A stretch of 19,829 bases of DNA, from contig JAFIEC010000019.1 in NCBI GenBank assembly GCA_020832725.1, positions 1 to 19,829 of the forward strand, in the 5' to 3' direction. A program made the translations under genes and the position numbers. Below the pieces are notes generated by a model. It did not search any database, was not told the origin of the DNA, and saw only the letters and a program-made list of their open reading frames with translations. This document shows positions 1 through 6,683 of this stretch, one piece after another; the stretch's first letter is position 1, and each line of letters opens with the position of its first letter. This DNA is from Paracoccaceae bacterium. GTDB taxonomy: Bacteria > Pseudomonadota > Alphaproteobacteria > Rhodobacterales > Rhodobacteraceae.

Positions 1-575
1 TCGAAATACCCCGGGGCCAGCGCGTTCACGCGGATGCCATGGCGCGCCAGCTCGCGCGCCATGGCGCGCGTCAGCTGCACCACCCCCGCCTTTGCGGTCG
101 CGTAATTGGCCTGCGTCGGTTGCACGATCAGCCCCAGGACCGAGGCGATATTGACGATCGCGCCGCCCCTGCCGCGCGCCACCATACCCCGCGCCACGAT
201 CTGGCCCAGCCGCCACACGCCCGTCAGGTCCACATCAAGCACCCGGGACCAGGCCTCCTCGGTCATCTCGAGAAAGGGCTGGGTGTCGGCGATGCCGGCA
301 TTGTTGACAAGGATGTCGATGCCGCCCCACGCGGCCTCGGCCGCCGCCACCGCATCCTCGAGACCCGCCCGGTCGGTCACATCCGCAGCAAAGGCGCGAG
401 CCGTGATTCCCTCGGCCTGCAACTCCGCAGCCAGCGCCTGCAGCTTTGCCTCGCTGCGCGCCAGCAGCGCCACCCGCGCCCCCTGCGCGCCCAGCGTCCG
501 GGCGAAATGTGCGCCCAGTCCCGACGACGCCCCGCTGACAAGCGCCACGCGCCCAGACAGATCCACCTGCATCAT
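1..575 (-). CDS. SDR family NAD(P)-dependent oxidoreductase (3' end cut by window edge)
   Basis: This is a classical short-chain dehydrogenase/reductase, seen for 191 codons before the window ends. It has a Rossmann nucleotide-binding turn GASSGLG at residues 15-21, the structural NNAG motif near residue 93, a catalytic serine at 145 (in VNIAS), and the catalytic pair Tyr158 and Lys162 (YATAK). The visible part ends in VNALAPGYF, the usual segment after the active site, so roughly 55-65 residues should be missing. Two adjacent ATG codons (575 and 572) can start it. Both sit on the stop of a short upstream reading frame and neither has a strong ribosome binding site of its own, so translation is probably coupled to that frame. 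Substrate is unknown. The divergent MaoC hydratase gene would fit acyl-CoA or hydroxyacyl metabolism, but that is inference. Confidence 0.93.
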   Translation of the reverse strand, partial: MMQVDLSGRVALVSGASSGLGAHFARTLGAQGARVALLARSEAKLQALAAELQAEGITARAFAADVTDRAGLEDAVAAAEAAWGGIDILVNNAGIADTQPFLEMTEEAWSRVLDVDLTGVWRLGQIVARGMVARGRGGAIVNIASVLGLIVQPTQANYATAKAGVVQLTRAMARELARHGIRVNALAPGYF

Positions 576-625
576 GCCACCCGCCGCACAGGCCGGGCAT
601 GCGCTCTTTCGATGCGTGTTTTCAT
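572..625 (-). CDS. Putative 17-residue arginine-rich leader peptide upstream of the SDR gene
   Basis: This short frame encodes MKTRIERAHARPVRRVA, with five arginines in 17 residues. It has the best ribosome binding site in the region (AGGGGAGG at 633-640, 7 bases from the ATG). Its TGA stop at 574-572 overlaps the two candidate ATG starts of the SDR gene (575 and 572), the geometry of translational coupling. No family is recognised. It could be a regulatory or coupling leader, or a chance frame behind a ribosome binding site that really serves the SDR start about 50 bases downstream. A frameshift joining it to the SDR is unlikely, because the SDR already begins at the normal distance before its nucleotide-binding motif. 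Confidence 0.45.
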   Translation of the reverse strand: MKTRIERAHARPVRRVA

Positions 626-632
626 ATGCTTG

Positions 633-640
633 CCTCCCCT
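633..640 (-). promoter_or_regulatory. Strong Shine-Dalgarno site of the leader reading frame
   Basis: On the minus strand this reads AGGGGAGG and lies 7 bases before the ATG at 625. It is too far (about 57 bases) from the SDR start at 575 to serve it directly. This is the main reason to take the 17-codon leader seriously. Confidence 0.6.
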
Positions 641-713
641 TTCACGGACGTTACAGCGCCTTCGGAACCGGCCCTGCGGCCCTCTCGGCGCGGACATTGG
701 CACAGCCTTGCGG

Positions 714-729
714 GGGGGGCCAGCCCCCC
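714..729. repeat. G6/C6 inverted repeat between the divergent SDR and MaoC genes
   Basis: Six G (714-719, within a run of eight G starting at 712) face six C (724-729) across the loop CCAG. The hairpin lies in the 221-base divergent gap, where both genes should have their promoters. It is not a terminator for either gene, since both are transcribed away from here. It may be a structured leader element of the SDR transcript, or one of the G/C-run intergenic repeats common in high-GC genomes. Confidence 0.5.
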
Positions 730-846
730 GGGATGCCGTCTTTCGCACGCTCGCGCCCTGCACCGCCCGAAATAGAGGCAGTTGGCGAATTCCACTTGAT
801 CTCCCGGCAGCCACAAGGTAATTATCTTTCGCAGGAGGATGGCCCC

Positions 847-1290
847 ATGAAAGATATGTGCTTTGACGATATCGGCACCGTCCATATCGAGGATATGGAA
901 CCGGGCATGGCGCGCAGCCTGACCAAGGTCATCACCGACAGGGAGATTCAGCTCTTTGCCGATCTGAGCGAAGACCGGAACCCCATCCACCTGTGCGAGA
1001 ATACCGCCCGCCAGTCCCCCTTCCGGGAGCGGATCGCCCACGGCATGCTGTCGGCCAGCCTGTTCTCCGCCCTGCTGGGAGAGCGGCTTCCGGGCCATGG
1101 CACCATCTATCTGGGCCAGAACCTGCGGTTCACCGCACCGGTGCGGGTGGGCGAGGCAGTCACCGCCGAGGTGCGCATCATCGAGATCGACCGCCCCCGC
1201 CGCCGGGTGCGCCTGTCCTGCGAGGCGCGGGTGGGCGAGACCGTGGTGATCACCGGGGATGCCCTGGTGCTGGCCCCCTCACGAGGCTGA
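847..1290 (+). CDS. MaoC family dehydratase, probable (R)-specific enoyl-CoA hydratase
   Basis: A 147-residue single hot-dog domain protein of the MaoC/PhaJ family, which hydrates trans-2-enoyl-CoA to (R)-3-hydroxyacyl-CoA in the cytoplasm. The catalytic Asp43 and His48 are in the motif DRNPIH. The serine that closes the PhaJ active site corresponds to Ser74 in HGMLSASLFS. The strand GTIYLGQNLRFTAPV that follows is also typical. The length matches short PhaJ-type hydratases. The ATG at 847 is chosen because AGGAGG lies at 833-838, 8 bases upstream, and because homology begins here although the frame stays open further upstream. The gene is divergent from the SDR and converges on the threonine aldolase gene with a 19-base gap. 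Physiological substrate (fatty acid, PHA or ethylmalonyl-CoA related) cannot be told from sequence. Confidence 0.93.
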   Translation: MKDMCFDDIGTVHIEDMEPGMARSLTKVITDREIQLFADLSEDRNPIHLCENTARQSPFRERIAHGMLSASLFSALLGERLPGHGTIYLGQNLRFTAPVRVGEAVTAEVRIIEIDRPRRRVRLSCEARVGETVVITGDALVLAPSRG

Positions 1291-1315
1291 GCCCGGGCGC
1301 CCGGGCCTCTCAGCC
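1285..1315. terminator. Palindromic hairpin shared by two convergent genes; both stop codons lie in the stem
   Basis: GGCTGAG (1285-1291) pairs with CTCAGCC (1309-1315). Inside it, 1292-1296 pair with 1301-1305, and the core 1291-1306 is a perfect 16-base palindrome. The TGA of the MaoC gene (1288-1290) pairs base for base with the TGA of the threonine aldolase gene (read from 1312 to 1310). It can fold in transcripts from either direction, so a bidirectional terminator or 3'-end stabiliser is the likely role. There is no U-tract, so intrinsic termination is not certain. Confidence 0.5.
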
Positions 1316-2401
1316 GCTGGCGACGGCAACCGGGCCTTGTGCCCCCAGCCCGTCCGCGAATGCGGCCAGAAGCGCATCGACATCGGCCTCGGTCGTGGAC
1401 CAGTCGCACACCAGGCGCGCCGATACAGGCTCGTGGCCCGGCCCCTCGAGGCTCTGGCCGAAGGGCCACAGATAATACTGCGCGCCTGCCGCGCGCGCAT
1501 GGCGATGCGCCTCGCGCGGCAGGGCGGCAAACAGCATGTTGCCATCCACCGGATGCAGAAGGGCGGCCCCCGGCAGGGTCCGGAGCCCGTCGGCCAGCCG
1601 CTTCGCGGCACGGTTGGCCCGCGCGGCAAGGTCCAGCCACAGATCGCCCTCCAGATAGGCCTCCATCTGCGCAGACAGGTACCGATGCTTGGAGAAGAGA
1701 TGCCCGCCCCGCTTGCGGCGCAACTCGAATTCCCACGATTTCGCCGGGTCGAACAGGATCACCGCCTCTGCCCCCGGAAGGCCGTTCTTGGTGCCCCCGA
1801 AGGACAGGGCATCAACGCCGGCGCGCCATGTCAGATCGGCGGGCGCGCAGCCCAGCGCCGCCACCGCATTGGCAAAGCGGGCCCCATCCATATGCACCGG
1901 CAGCCCGTGGGCGCGGGCGATATCGGCCAGCGCCCGCACCTGCCCGGGCGCATAGACCGCGCCCGCCTCGGTGATGTTGGTCAGCGACACCGCCCCGCGC
2001 TGGACATTGTGCACGCCCACCTGCCCCGTCGCCGCAACCGCCTGCGCCAGCGCCTCCGGCGTCATGCGGCCATGCTCTCCGGGAACCAGCGTCAGCTTGG
2101 CCCCGCCGGTATAGAATTCCGGCGCGCCGCATTCGTCGGATTCCACATGGGCCTCGCGATGGCAGAAGATCGTGGCCCAGGGCGGGCACAGGCAGGCCAG
2201 CGCCAGCGCATTGGCCGCCGTGCCGGTGGCCACCAGATGCACCGCCGCCTCCGGGGCCTCGAAGATCTCGCGCAGACGGGCCCGCACCCGCTCCATCGCC
2301 GGGTCTGCCCCATAGGAGGGCGCATGGCCCGCATTCGCCGCCACCAGCGCCGCCATCACCTCGGGCGCGGCGGGCCCGGCATTGTCGGATGTGAACCACA
2401 T
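1310..2401 (-). CDS. Low-specificity L-threonine aldolase (PLP-dependent)
   Basis: A 363-residue fold-type I PLP enzyme that cleaves L-threonine/allo-threonine to glycine and acetaldehyde. The PLP Schiff-base lysine is Lys205 in FGGTKNG. Asp172 in MDGARF would hold the pyridine nitrogen, and His85 in HREAHVESDE matches the ring-stacking histidine. The N-terminal WFTSDNAG and SYGADPAMERVR segments are family hallmarks, and length is normal. The start ATG (2401) overlaps the stop of the upstream YcgN-type gene by one base (TGATG), so it is the last gene of a ribF-ycgN-like-aldolase operon. The function call is firm at family level. Preference between L-threonine and L-allo-threonine cannot be read from sequence. 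Confidence 0.93.
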   Translation of the reverse strand: MWFTSDNAGPAAPEVMAALVAANAGHAPSYGADPAMERVRARLREIFEAPEAAVHLVATGTAANALALACLCPPWATIFCHREAHVESDECGAPEFYTGGAKLTLVPGEHGRMTPEALAQAVAATGQVGVHNVQRGAVSLTNITEAGAVYAPGQVRALADIARAHGLPVHMDGARFANAVAALGCAPADLTWRAGVDALSFGGTKNGLPGAEAVILFDPAKSWEFELRRKRGGHLFSKHRYLSAQMEAYLEGDLWLDLAARANRAAKRLADGLRTLPGAALLHPVDGNMLFAALPREAHRHARAAGAQYYLWPFGQSLEGPGHEPVSARLVCDWSTTEADVDALLAAFADGLGAQGPVAVASG

Positions 2402-2871
2402 CAGAACGTCTCCTCCAGCACGTGGTCTTCCAGCTCGTCGTCGGGAATTCCGGTCTCGGGCAGGGTGCGCCCGGCCATGGAGATACCCGCCTCGGCAACA
2501 CTCTCGGCCCGCCCTGTCAGCAGCGGGTGCCATTCCGGCAGGCCCTCGCCGTGGTGCAGGCGGCGATAGGCGCAGGTCTCGGGCATCCAGTAGGCGTTCT
2601 CCGCGATGTTTGCCGCCGTCAGCTGCACGCAATCGGGCACATGGCGGCGGCGCTGGGGATAATCCATGCAGGTCGCCGACTCGGTGCACAGCAGGCGGCA
2701 GGCGACGCGGGTAAAGACCACCTCGCGCGTGTCCTCGTCCTCCAGCTTGCGCAGGCAGCACCGGCCGCAGCGGTCGCACAGCGCCTCCCACTCGGCCCGG
2801 GTCAGCTGCGCCAGCGGATAGCGCTCCCAGAAACGGCGGCGCAGGCGGGGCGCGGGCGCGGGGCGCGTCAC
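2401..2871 (-). CDS. YcgN/UPF0260 family cysteine-cluster protein
   Basis: A 156-residue soluble protein with nine cysteines, most in the family's CxxCxxCC cluster (Cys32, 35, 38, 39) followed by Cys58, 62, 68, 81 and 100. The blocks TCMDYPQRRRHVPDCV and WMPETCAYRRLHHGEGLPEWHPL are characteristic of the YcgN (UPF0260) family. The cysteine pattern suggests metal or iron-sulfur binding, but no biochemical role is established that I know of. It overlaps ribF by four bases (2868-2871) and the aldolase by one, so the three genes are translationally linked. Sequence composition matches its neighbours. Confidence 0.92.
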   Translation of the reverse strand: MTRPAPAPRLRRRFWERYPLAQLTRAEWEALCDRCGRCCLRKLEDEDTREVVFTRVACRLLCTESATCMDYPQRRRHVPDCVQLTAANIAENAYWMPETCAYRRLHHGEGLPEWHPLLTGRAESVAEAGISMAGRTLPETGIPDDELEDHVLEETF

Positions 2872-3857
2872 GAGGCCGCCCCGGGCATGCCGCCCGCCGC
2901 CATGGCCATGCCGGGGGCGACCGAAGCCAGGGCGGCACGGGCGGCGGCGCTGTCGCGGTCCATCTGCGCGATCAGCGCCTCCAGCCCGTCGAACCGCGCC
3001 TCGGGCCGCAGAAAGGCCACCAGCCCCACCGACAGCGTCGCGCCATAGAGATCGCCCGAGAAATCGAACACGAAGCTCTCCAGATTGGGCCGGTTCTCTC
3101 CGAACATCGGGCGCACCCCAAGGCTTGCCACCCCGTGGTAGCTGCCGCGATGGGGCCCGTCGAGCACGTCGACCAGAACCGCATAGACCCCGAAGCGCGG
3201 CAGATGCAGCCCGTCGAGGGCCATGTTGGCGGTGGGATAGCCCAGCTCGCGCCCCTGCTTCTCGCCGTGGATCACCTCGCCCTCGATCCGGTGCCAGTGG
3301 CCCATCATGCGCGCCGCCACATCGGGCGCCCCCTCCGACAACGCGCGGCGGATGGCCGACGAGGACACGACCTCACCCCCCTCCCCCAGAAGCGGCAGCA
3401 GATCGACATCGAAGCCAAGCTCTGCCCCGAGGCGGGCCAGATCCTCTCCCGTCCCGGCGCGCCCGCGACCAAAGCAGAAATCCTCTCCGACGGTCACATG
3501 CGCCACGTCCAGCCCCTCCGGGCCCAGCACACGGGCGGCGAAATCCTCGGGGCTCAGCGCGGCAAGGGCGGCATCGAAGGGCAATTCCACCAGAAGCTCC
3601 ACGCCAAGCTTCTCCAGCCGGTGCGCCCGGGCACGGGCGTTCATCAGCCGGAATGGCGGGGCGTCTGGCGCAAAGAAGGCCCGCGGATGCGGCTCGAAGG
3701 TGAGCACGCCGAACCGCGCCCCCCTCCGGGCTGCGGCGGCGCGCGTCCGGTCCAGCACATGCAGATGGCCACGGTGGACGCCGTCGAAATTGCCGATGGC
3801 AATGACGGCGCGGCGGACGTCGGGGGGCGGCTGATGATGGTGGCGGAGCATCTGCAT
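2868..3857 (-). CDS. ribF: Bifunctional riboflavin kinase / FAD synthetase
   Basis: A 329-residue two-domain cytoplasmic enzyme that converts riboflavin to FMN and then FAD. The N-terminal nucleotidyltransferase domain shows GNFDGVHRGH (22-31) and FEPHPRAFF (54-62), then SSSAIRRAL (165-173) at the domain end. The C-terminal kinase domain shows GRELGYPTANM (202-212), whose PTAN motif binds ATP and magnesium, and the likely catalytic Glu260 in RPNLESFVFDF, followed by GDLYG. Length is normal for bacterial RibF. The ATG at 3857 is used, and an in-frame ATG two codons later (3851) is an alternative. It is first in the operon with the YcgN-type and threonine aldolase genes. I saw no FMN riboswitch in the 119 bases upstream. 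Confidence 0.96.
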   Translation of the reverse strand: MQMLRHHHQPPPDVRRAVIAIGNFDGVHRGHLHVLDRTRAAAARRGARFGVLTFEPHPRAFFAPDAPPFRLMNARARAHRLEKLGVELLVELPFDAALAALSPEDFAARVLGPEGLDVAHVTVGEDFCFGRGRAGTGEDLARLGAELGFDVDLLPLLGEGGEVVSSSAIRRALSEGAPDVAARMMGHWHRIEGEVIHGEKQGRELGYPTANMALDGLHLPRFGVYAVLVDVLDGPHRGSYHGVASLGVRPMFGENRPNLESFVFDFSGDLYGATLSVGLVAFLRPEARFDGLEALIAQMDRDSAAARAALASVAPGMAMAAGGMPGAAS

Positions 3858-3958
3858 GGGCTGGCTCTACAGCATCGGCGGCGGTCAGGGAAACCGCAAA
3901 TCCGGTCCCGGGCGGCGGCCCCCTCGGAGCCTCCCCTGCGGCACCGCCTCGCCCCGGA

Positions 3959-3974
3959 ACGGCGCGCGCGCCGT
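3959..3974. terminator. 16-base perfect GC palindrome just after the alpha/beta hydrolase gene
   Basis: ACGGCG (3959-3964) and CGCCGT (3969-3974) form a 6-bp stem with loop CGCG. It lies two bases past the TGA of the minus-strand hydrolase gene, where a transcription terminator or RNA 3'-end stabiliser would sit. No run of U follows on the minus strand, so this is a candidate only. Confidence 0.35.
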
Positions 3975-3976
3975 GA

Positions 3977-4822
3977 TCATGCGCCCGCCGGAAACGGGGC
4001 AAGCCCCAGATGCTCACGCAGCGCCGCTGCCACCGCGGCCGGATGGCTGAGCGGCACCATGTGGCCCGCCCCCGGCACCGACAGCCGCCGCACCTGCGGC
4101 AGGACACCCGCCAGAACATCATGGATCGCCCGGATGACGGGCGGCGTCTGCGCCCCGTCGATCAGCAGCAACGGCAGGTGCAAACCGGCCAGCCCGGCCA
4201 GCGTCACCGGCCCCACGCGGTCCGCTGCCATGGCGCGGGCATGGCCCACGATCATCGGCAGACGCTCCAGCACATAGGAGCGCCGCGCGGGGGGCAGCGC
4301 CTCCCATGGCGGGCCGTCTCCCCATGTCGCCAGGAACCCGCGAGCCGCCTCCTCGGCCTGCCCCGAGGCGATCAGGGCGGCCAGCCGGGCCTCGGCCTCG
4401 AAATGCGGCCCCGCAAGCGGATGCCCCGCCTCGCGCAGAAGCGAGAATTGCACCGGCTCGATCAATGTCAGGCTGCGCACCGCCCCGGGCCGTTCCAGCG
4501 CCAGGCGCAGGGCCAGTGTGCCGCCCAGCGAATGGCCCACCAGATCGACCTTGCCGCCCATCGCCTCGATCAGCGGCCAGGCCATGAGCGCACCCTGCTC
4601 CTGCGCCGTGTGCGGAGGATCGAGCGGTGCGCTCTGGCCGTGGCCGGGCAGGTCCATCGCGCGCAGATGGGCGGCATCGCCAAGCTTCGCGGCCATCCCG
4701 TCCCACGCGCGGGAATGGGCCAGCGCGCAATGCAACATCAGCACGCCCCGCACGCCCTCTGCCGGGGCAAGCCCCGCCTCGGTCCAATGCGTCGCGAAAC
4801 CTGCGTGCAGGGCGCCGGGCAT
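3977..4822 (-). CDS. Alpha/beta-fold hydrolase
   Basis: A 281-residue serine hydrolase of the alpha/beta fold. The nucleophile is Ser98 in the elbow GHSLGG, the base is His254 in GAGHMVPLSH, and Asp222 in LLIDGAQTPP is a good candidate for the acid. The segment DLPGHGQS (57-64) is also typical. The usual HG oxyanion motif after strand 3 is replaced by HCALAHSRAW (31-40), so the oxyanion contact differs from textbook members. Substrate unknown. Its ATG (4822) overlaps the stop of the upstream HCCA-isomerase-like gene by one base (TGATG), so the two are co-translated. A GC hairpin follows its stop. Confidence 0.9.
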   Translation of the reverse strand: MPGALHAGFATHWTEAGLAPAEGVRGVLMLHCALAHSRAWDGMAAKLGDAAHLRAMDLPGHGQSAPLDPPHTAQEQGALMAWPLIEAMGGKVDLVGHSLGGTLALRLALERPGAVRSLTLIEPVQFSLLREAGHPLAGPHFEAEARLAALIASGQAEEAARGFLATWGDGPPWEALPPARRSYVLERLPMIVGHARAMAADRVGPVTLAGLAGLHLPLLLIDGAQTPPVIRAIHDVLAGVLPQVRRLSVPGAGHMVPLSHPAAVAAALREHLGLAPFPAGA

Positions 4823-5418
4823 CAGATGCGCCCCGCCAGATGCGCCTCGAGATGGGAGAGCCGGTCGTGACCCCAGAACAGCTCCTCTCCGACCAGATAG
4901 CTGGGCGTGCCGAAGACCCCGCGCCGGATCGCCTCTTCGGTATTGCGACCGTAGGCCTCGGCCCCCGCCAGCATCCCGGCACCGGCAAGCGCGCGATCAA
5001 AGCCCGCCGCCTCCAGGCAATCGGCGATCACCGCATCCTCGGCGATGTCGCGCTCCTGGGCCCAGCAGGCCGCCAGAAGGCCGCGCACCAGCGCCCCGGT
5101 ATCGCCCCCCCCGGCACCTTGCGCGGCGATCACGGCAAAGGAGGCGGGGGCCGGGTTCGTGGGCCAGTGGCGCGGGCGCAGGGTGATCGGCATGCCCGCC
5201 ATCGCCGCAGACCGGCGCAGGTCTGCCAGCCGATAGGCCTGCCGCGATTCGTGGCGCTGCGGCAGGGGCGTGCCCCCGGTGCGAGCATAGACCTGCGCGA
5301 TGTCGAAGGGCCGCCAGACCACCTCGGCCCCCCGGGCCTGCGCGATCCGCTCCAGGCCGTCGCCTGCCAGATAGCAATAGGGCGAGAGCAGCGAGACGAA
5401 ATATTCGATACGGGCCAA
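4822..5418 (-). CDS. 2-hydroxychromene-2-carboxylate isomerase family protein (DsbA/GST-kappa fold)
   Basis: A 198-residue thioredoxin-fold protein of the HCCA isomerase/DsbA-like family. Characterised members use glutathione to isomerise 2-hydroxychromene-2-carboxylate in naphthalene breakdown. The N-terminal strand IEYFVSLLSPYCYL carries the glutathione-activating serine (Ser12 in SPYCYL). The C-terminal GVFGTPSYLVGEELFWGHDRL has the cis-proline and family signature. The start is taken as TTG at 5418 because GGAGGT lies at about 5424-5429 and homology begins here. The open frame further upstream lacks a plausible start and would extend into the prs promoter region. No aromatic catabolism genes are nearby, so the named reaction may not be the real one; a general glutathione-dependent role is possible. 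Confidence 0.88.
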   Translation of the reverse strand: MARIEYFVSLLSPYCYLAGDGLERIAQARGAEVVWRPFDIAQVYARTGGTPLPQRHESRQAYRLADLRRSAAMAGMPITLRPRHWPTNPAPASFAVIAAQGAGGGDTGALVRGLLAACWAQERDIAEDAVIADCLEAAGFDRALAGAGMLAGAEAYGRNTEEAIRRGVFGTPSYLVGEELFWGHDRLSHLEAHLAGRI

Positions 5419-5484
5419 GGGGACCTCCGGGACAAGGGTTGCGGGTTTGCAAGACCGTATTGCAGTGCTAAGCGGTGTCAATCT

Positions 5485-5504
5485 CGCCCCGGCCCCCCGG
5501 GGCG
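5485..5504 (+). promoter_or_regulatory. 8-bp hairpin in the prs leader
   Basis: CGCCCCGG (5485-5492) pairs with CCGGGGCG (5497-5504) across a CCCC loop. It lies 51 bases before the prs start. Its left arm can instead pair with 5527-5532 and its right arm with 5531-5536 of the next palindrome, so alternative folds exist. Whether it regulates prs is inference. Confidence 0.45.
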
Positions 5505-5524
5505 CGGGAGCGGCCCCCACCAGA

Positions 5525-5538
5525 GCGGGGCGCCCCGC
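5525..5538 (+). promoter_or_regulatory. 14-base perfect palindrome just upstream of the prs ribosome binding site
   Basis: GCGGGGCGCCCCGC is its own reverse complement and ends six bases before the GAGGG ribosome binding site (5545-5549). It could be a protein-binding site in DNA or the second arm set of an RNA switch together with the hairpin at 5485-5504. GC content alone makes such palindromes fairly common here. Confidence 0.4.
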
Positions 5539-5555
5539 CAGAACGAGGGCTTTTC

Positions 5556-6575
5556 ATGACAAACCGGTTCGAACCCAGGCTCATCTCGGGCAATGCAAAC
5601 CGACCGCTGGCCGAGGCGATCTCGCGCCGCGTCTCGGTGCACAGGGGCCGACCCGTGCCGCTGATCGATGCGCGGGTGGAGCGGTTCAACGACCAGGAAA
5701 TCTTTGTCGAGGTGTTCGAGAACGTCCGCGGCGAGGACATGTTCATCATCCAGCCCACCTCGCGGCCGGCAAACGACAACCTGATGGAACTGCTGATCAT
5801 CGCCGACACGCTGCGCCGGTCTTCGGCTGCGCGGATCACAGCCGTCATTCCCTATTTCGGCTATGCAAGGCAGGATCGGCGCAGCAAGGCCCGTACTCCC
5901 ATCTCGGCCAAGCTGGTGGCGAACCTGATCACCGAGGCCGGTGTCGAGCGGGTGCTGACCGTGGACCTGCACGCCGCCCAGATCCAGGGATTTTTCGACA
6001 TCCCCGTGGACAACCTCTATGCCTCTCCCATCTTCGCGCTCGACGTGCGCCACCATTTCCGCGACCGGCTGGACCAGATCACCGTGGTCTCGCCCGATGT
6101 CGGCGGTGTCAGCCGCGCCCGCGAGCTGGCCAAGCGAATCGACGCGGGCCTTGCCATCGTGGACAAGCGCCGCTCGGCCCCGGGCGAAGTCGCCGAGATG
6201 ACCGTGATCGGCGAAGTGCGCGGCCGCATCTGCATGATCGTGGATGACATCGTCGATACCGCTGGCACCCTGTGCAAGGCCGCCGAGCTGCTGATGGAGC
6301 AGGGCGCGGCGGAGGTGCATGCCTATATCACCCACGGTGTGCTGTCGGACCCGGCGGTTGAGCGGATCGCGGCGTCCCAGCTCAAGACGCTGATCACCAC
6401 CGACACGATCGAGCCCGCAGCGCAGGTACGCGCCTGCCCGCGCATCCGGATCCTGCCCACGGCCCCGCTGCTGGCCCAGGCGATCCTGAACATCAGCCAC
6501 GGCACCTCGGTCTCCTCGCTGTTCGAATCCGAGACGCTGGCCCCGATCTACGAGGCGCAGTTCCCCCAGGCCTGA
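5556..6575 (+). CDS. prs: Ribose-phosphate pyrophosphokinase (PRPP synthase)
   Basis: A 339-residue cytoplasmic enzyme making PRPP from ribose-5-phosphate and ATP for nucleotide, histidine and tryptophan synthesis. Hallmarks are FNDQEIFVEVFENVRG (44-59), IPYFGYARQDRR (98-109), VDLHAAQIQGFFD (136-148) with the metal/ATP histidine His139, and the PRPP-binding loop VDDIVDTAGT (229-238). In that loop an alanine replaces the second-to-last glycine of the E. coli form, a tolerated variant. It is about 24 residues longer than E. coli Prs, with extra residues near 164-175 and at the C terminus. The ATG at 5556 follows GAGGG by 6 bases. It is divergent from the HCCA-isomerase-like gene and converges on holC. 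Confidence 0.97.
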   Translation: MTNRFEPRLISGNANRPLAEAISRRVSVHRGRPVPLIDARVERFNDQEIFVEVFENVRGEDMFIIQPTSRPANDNLMELLIIADTLRRSSAARITAVIPYFGYARQDRRSKARTPISAKLVANLITEAGVERVLTVDLHAAQIQGFFDIPVDNLYASPIFALDVRHHFRDRLDQITVVSPDVGGVSRARELAKRIDAGLAIVDKRRSAPGEVAEMTVIGEVRGRICMIVDDIVDTAGTLCKAAELLMEQGAAEVHAYITHGVLSDPAVERIAASQLKTLITTDTIEPAAQVRACPRIRILPTAPLLAQAILNISHGTSVSSLFESETLAPIYEAQFPQA

Positions 6576-6632
6576 CCCGGCGGACCCGTTGCCGCAGACA
6601 CCCGGACCAGCTGCCGGGCACATGGCGCGCGC

Positions 6633-6658
6633 GCGGTGGACAGAAGCGGTGGACAGAA
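6633..6658. repeat. Perfect 13-base tandem duplication between prs and holC
   Basis: GCGGTGGACAGAA occurs twice without a gap (6633-6645 and 6646-6658) in the 173-base gap between the convergent ends of prs and holC. It looks like a recent slippage or duplication event. No protein-binding role is evident. Confidence 0.85.
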
Positions 6659-6683
6659 TGCGTGTTTGAAGAAGAGGGTTCCG

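Noticed and set aside
796..824. Possible sigma-70 promoter before the MaoC gene (TTGATC, 17 bases, TAATTA)
   Set aside because: The -10 match is poor and the implied transcription start would lie at the ribosome binding site, leaving almost no leader.
3858..3976. Search for an FMN riboswitch or promoter ahead of ribF
   Set aside because: The gap is only 119 bases and lacks the conserved FMN-element blocks; no convincing -35/-10 pair either.
5419..5520. N-terminal extension of the HCCA-isomerase-like protein by 34 residues
   Set aside because: No good start codon with a ribosome binding site, it would run into the prs leader palindromes, and homology begins at the TTG preceded by GGAGGT.
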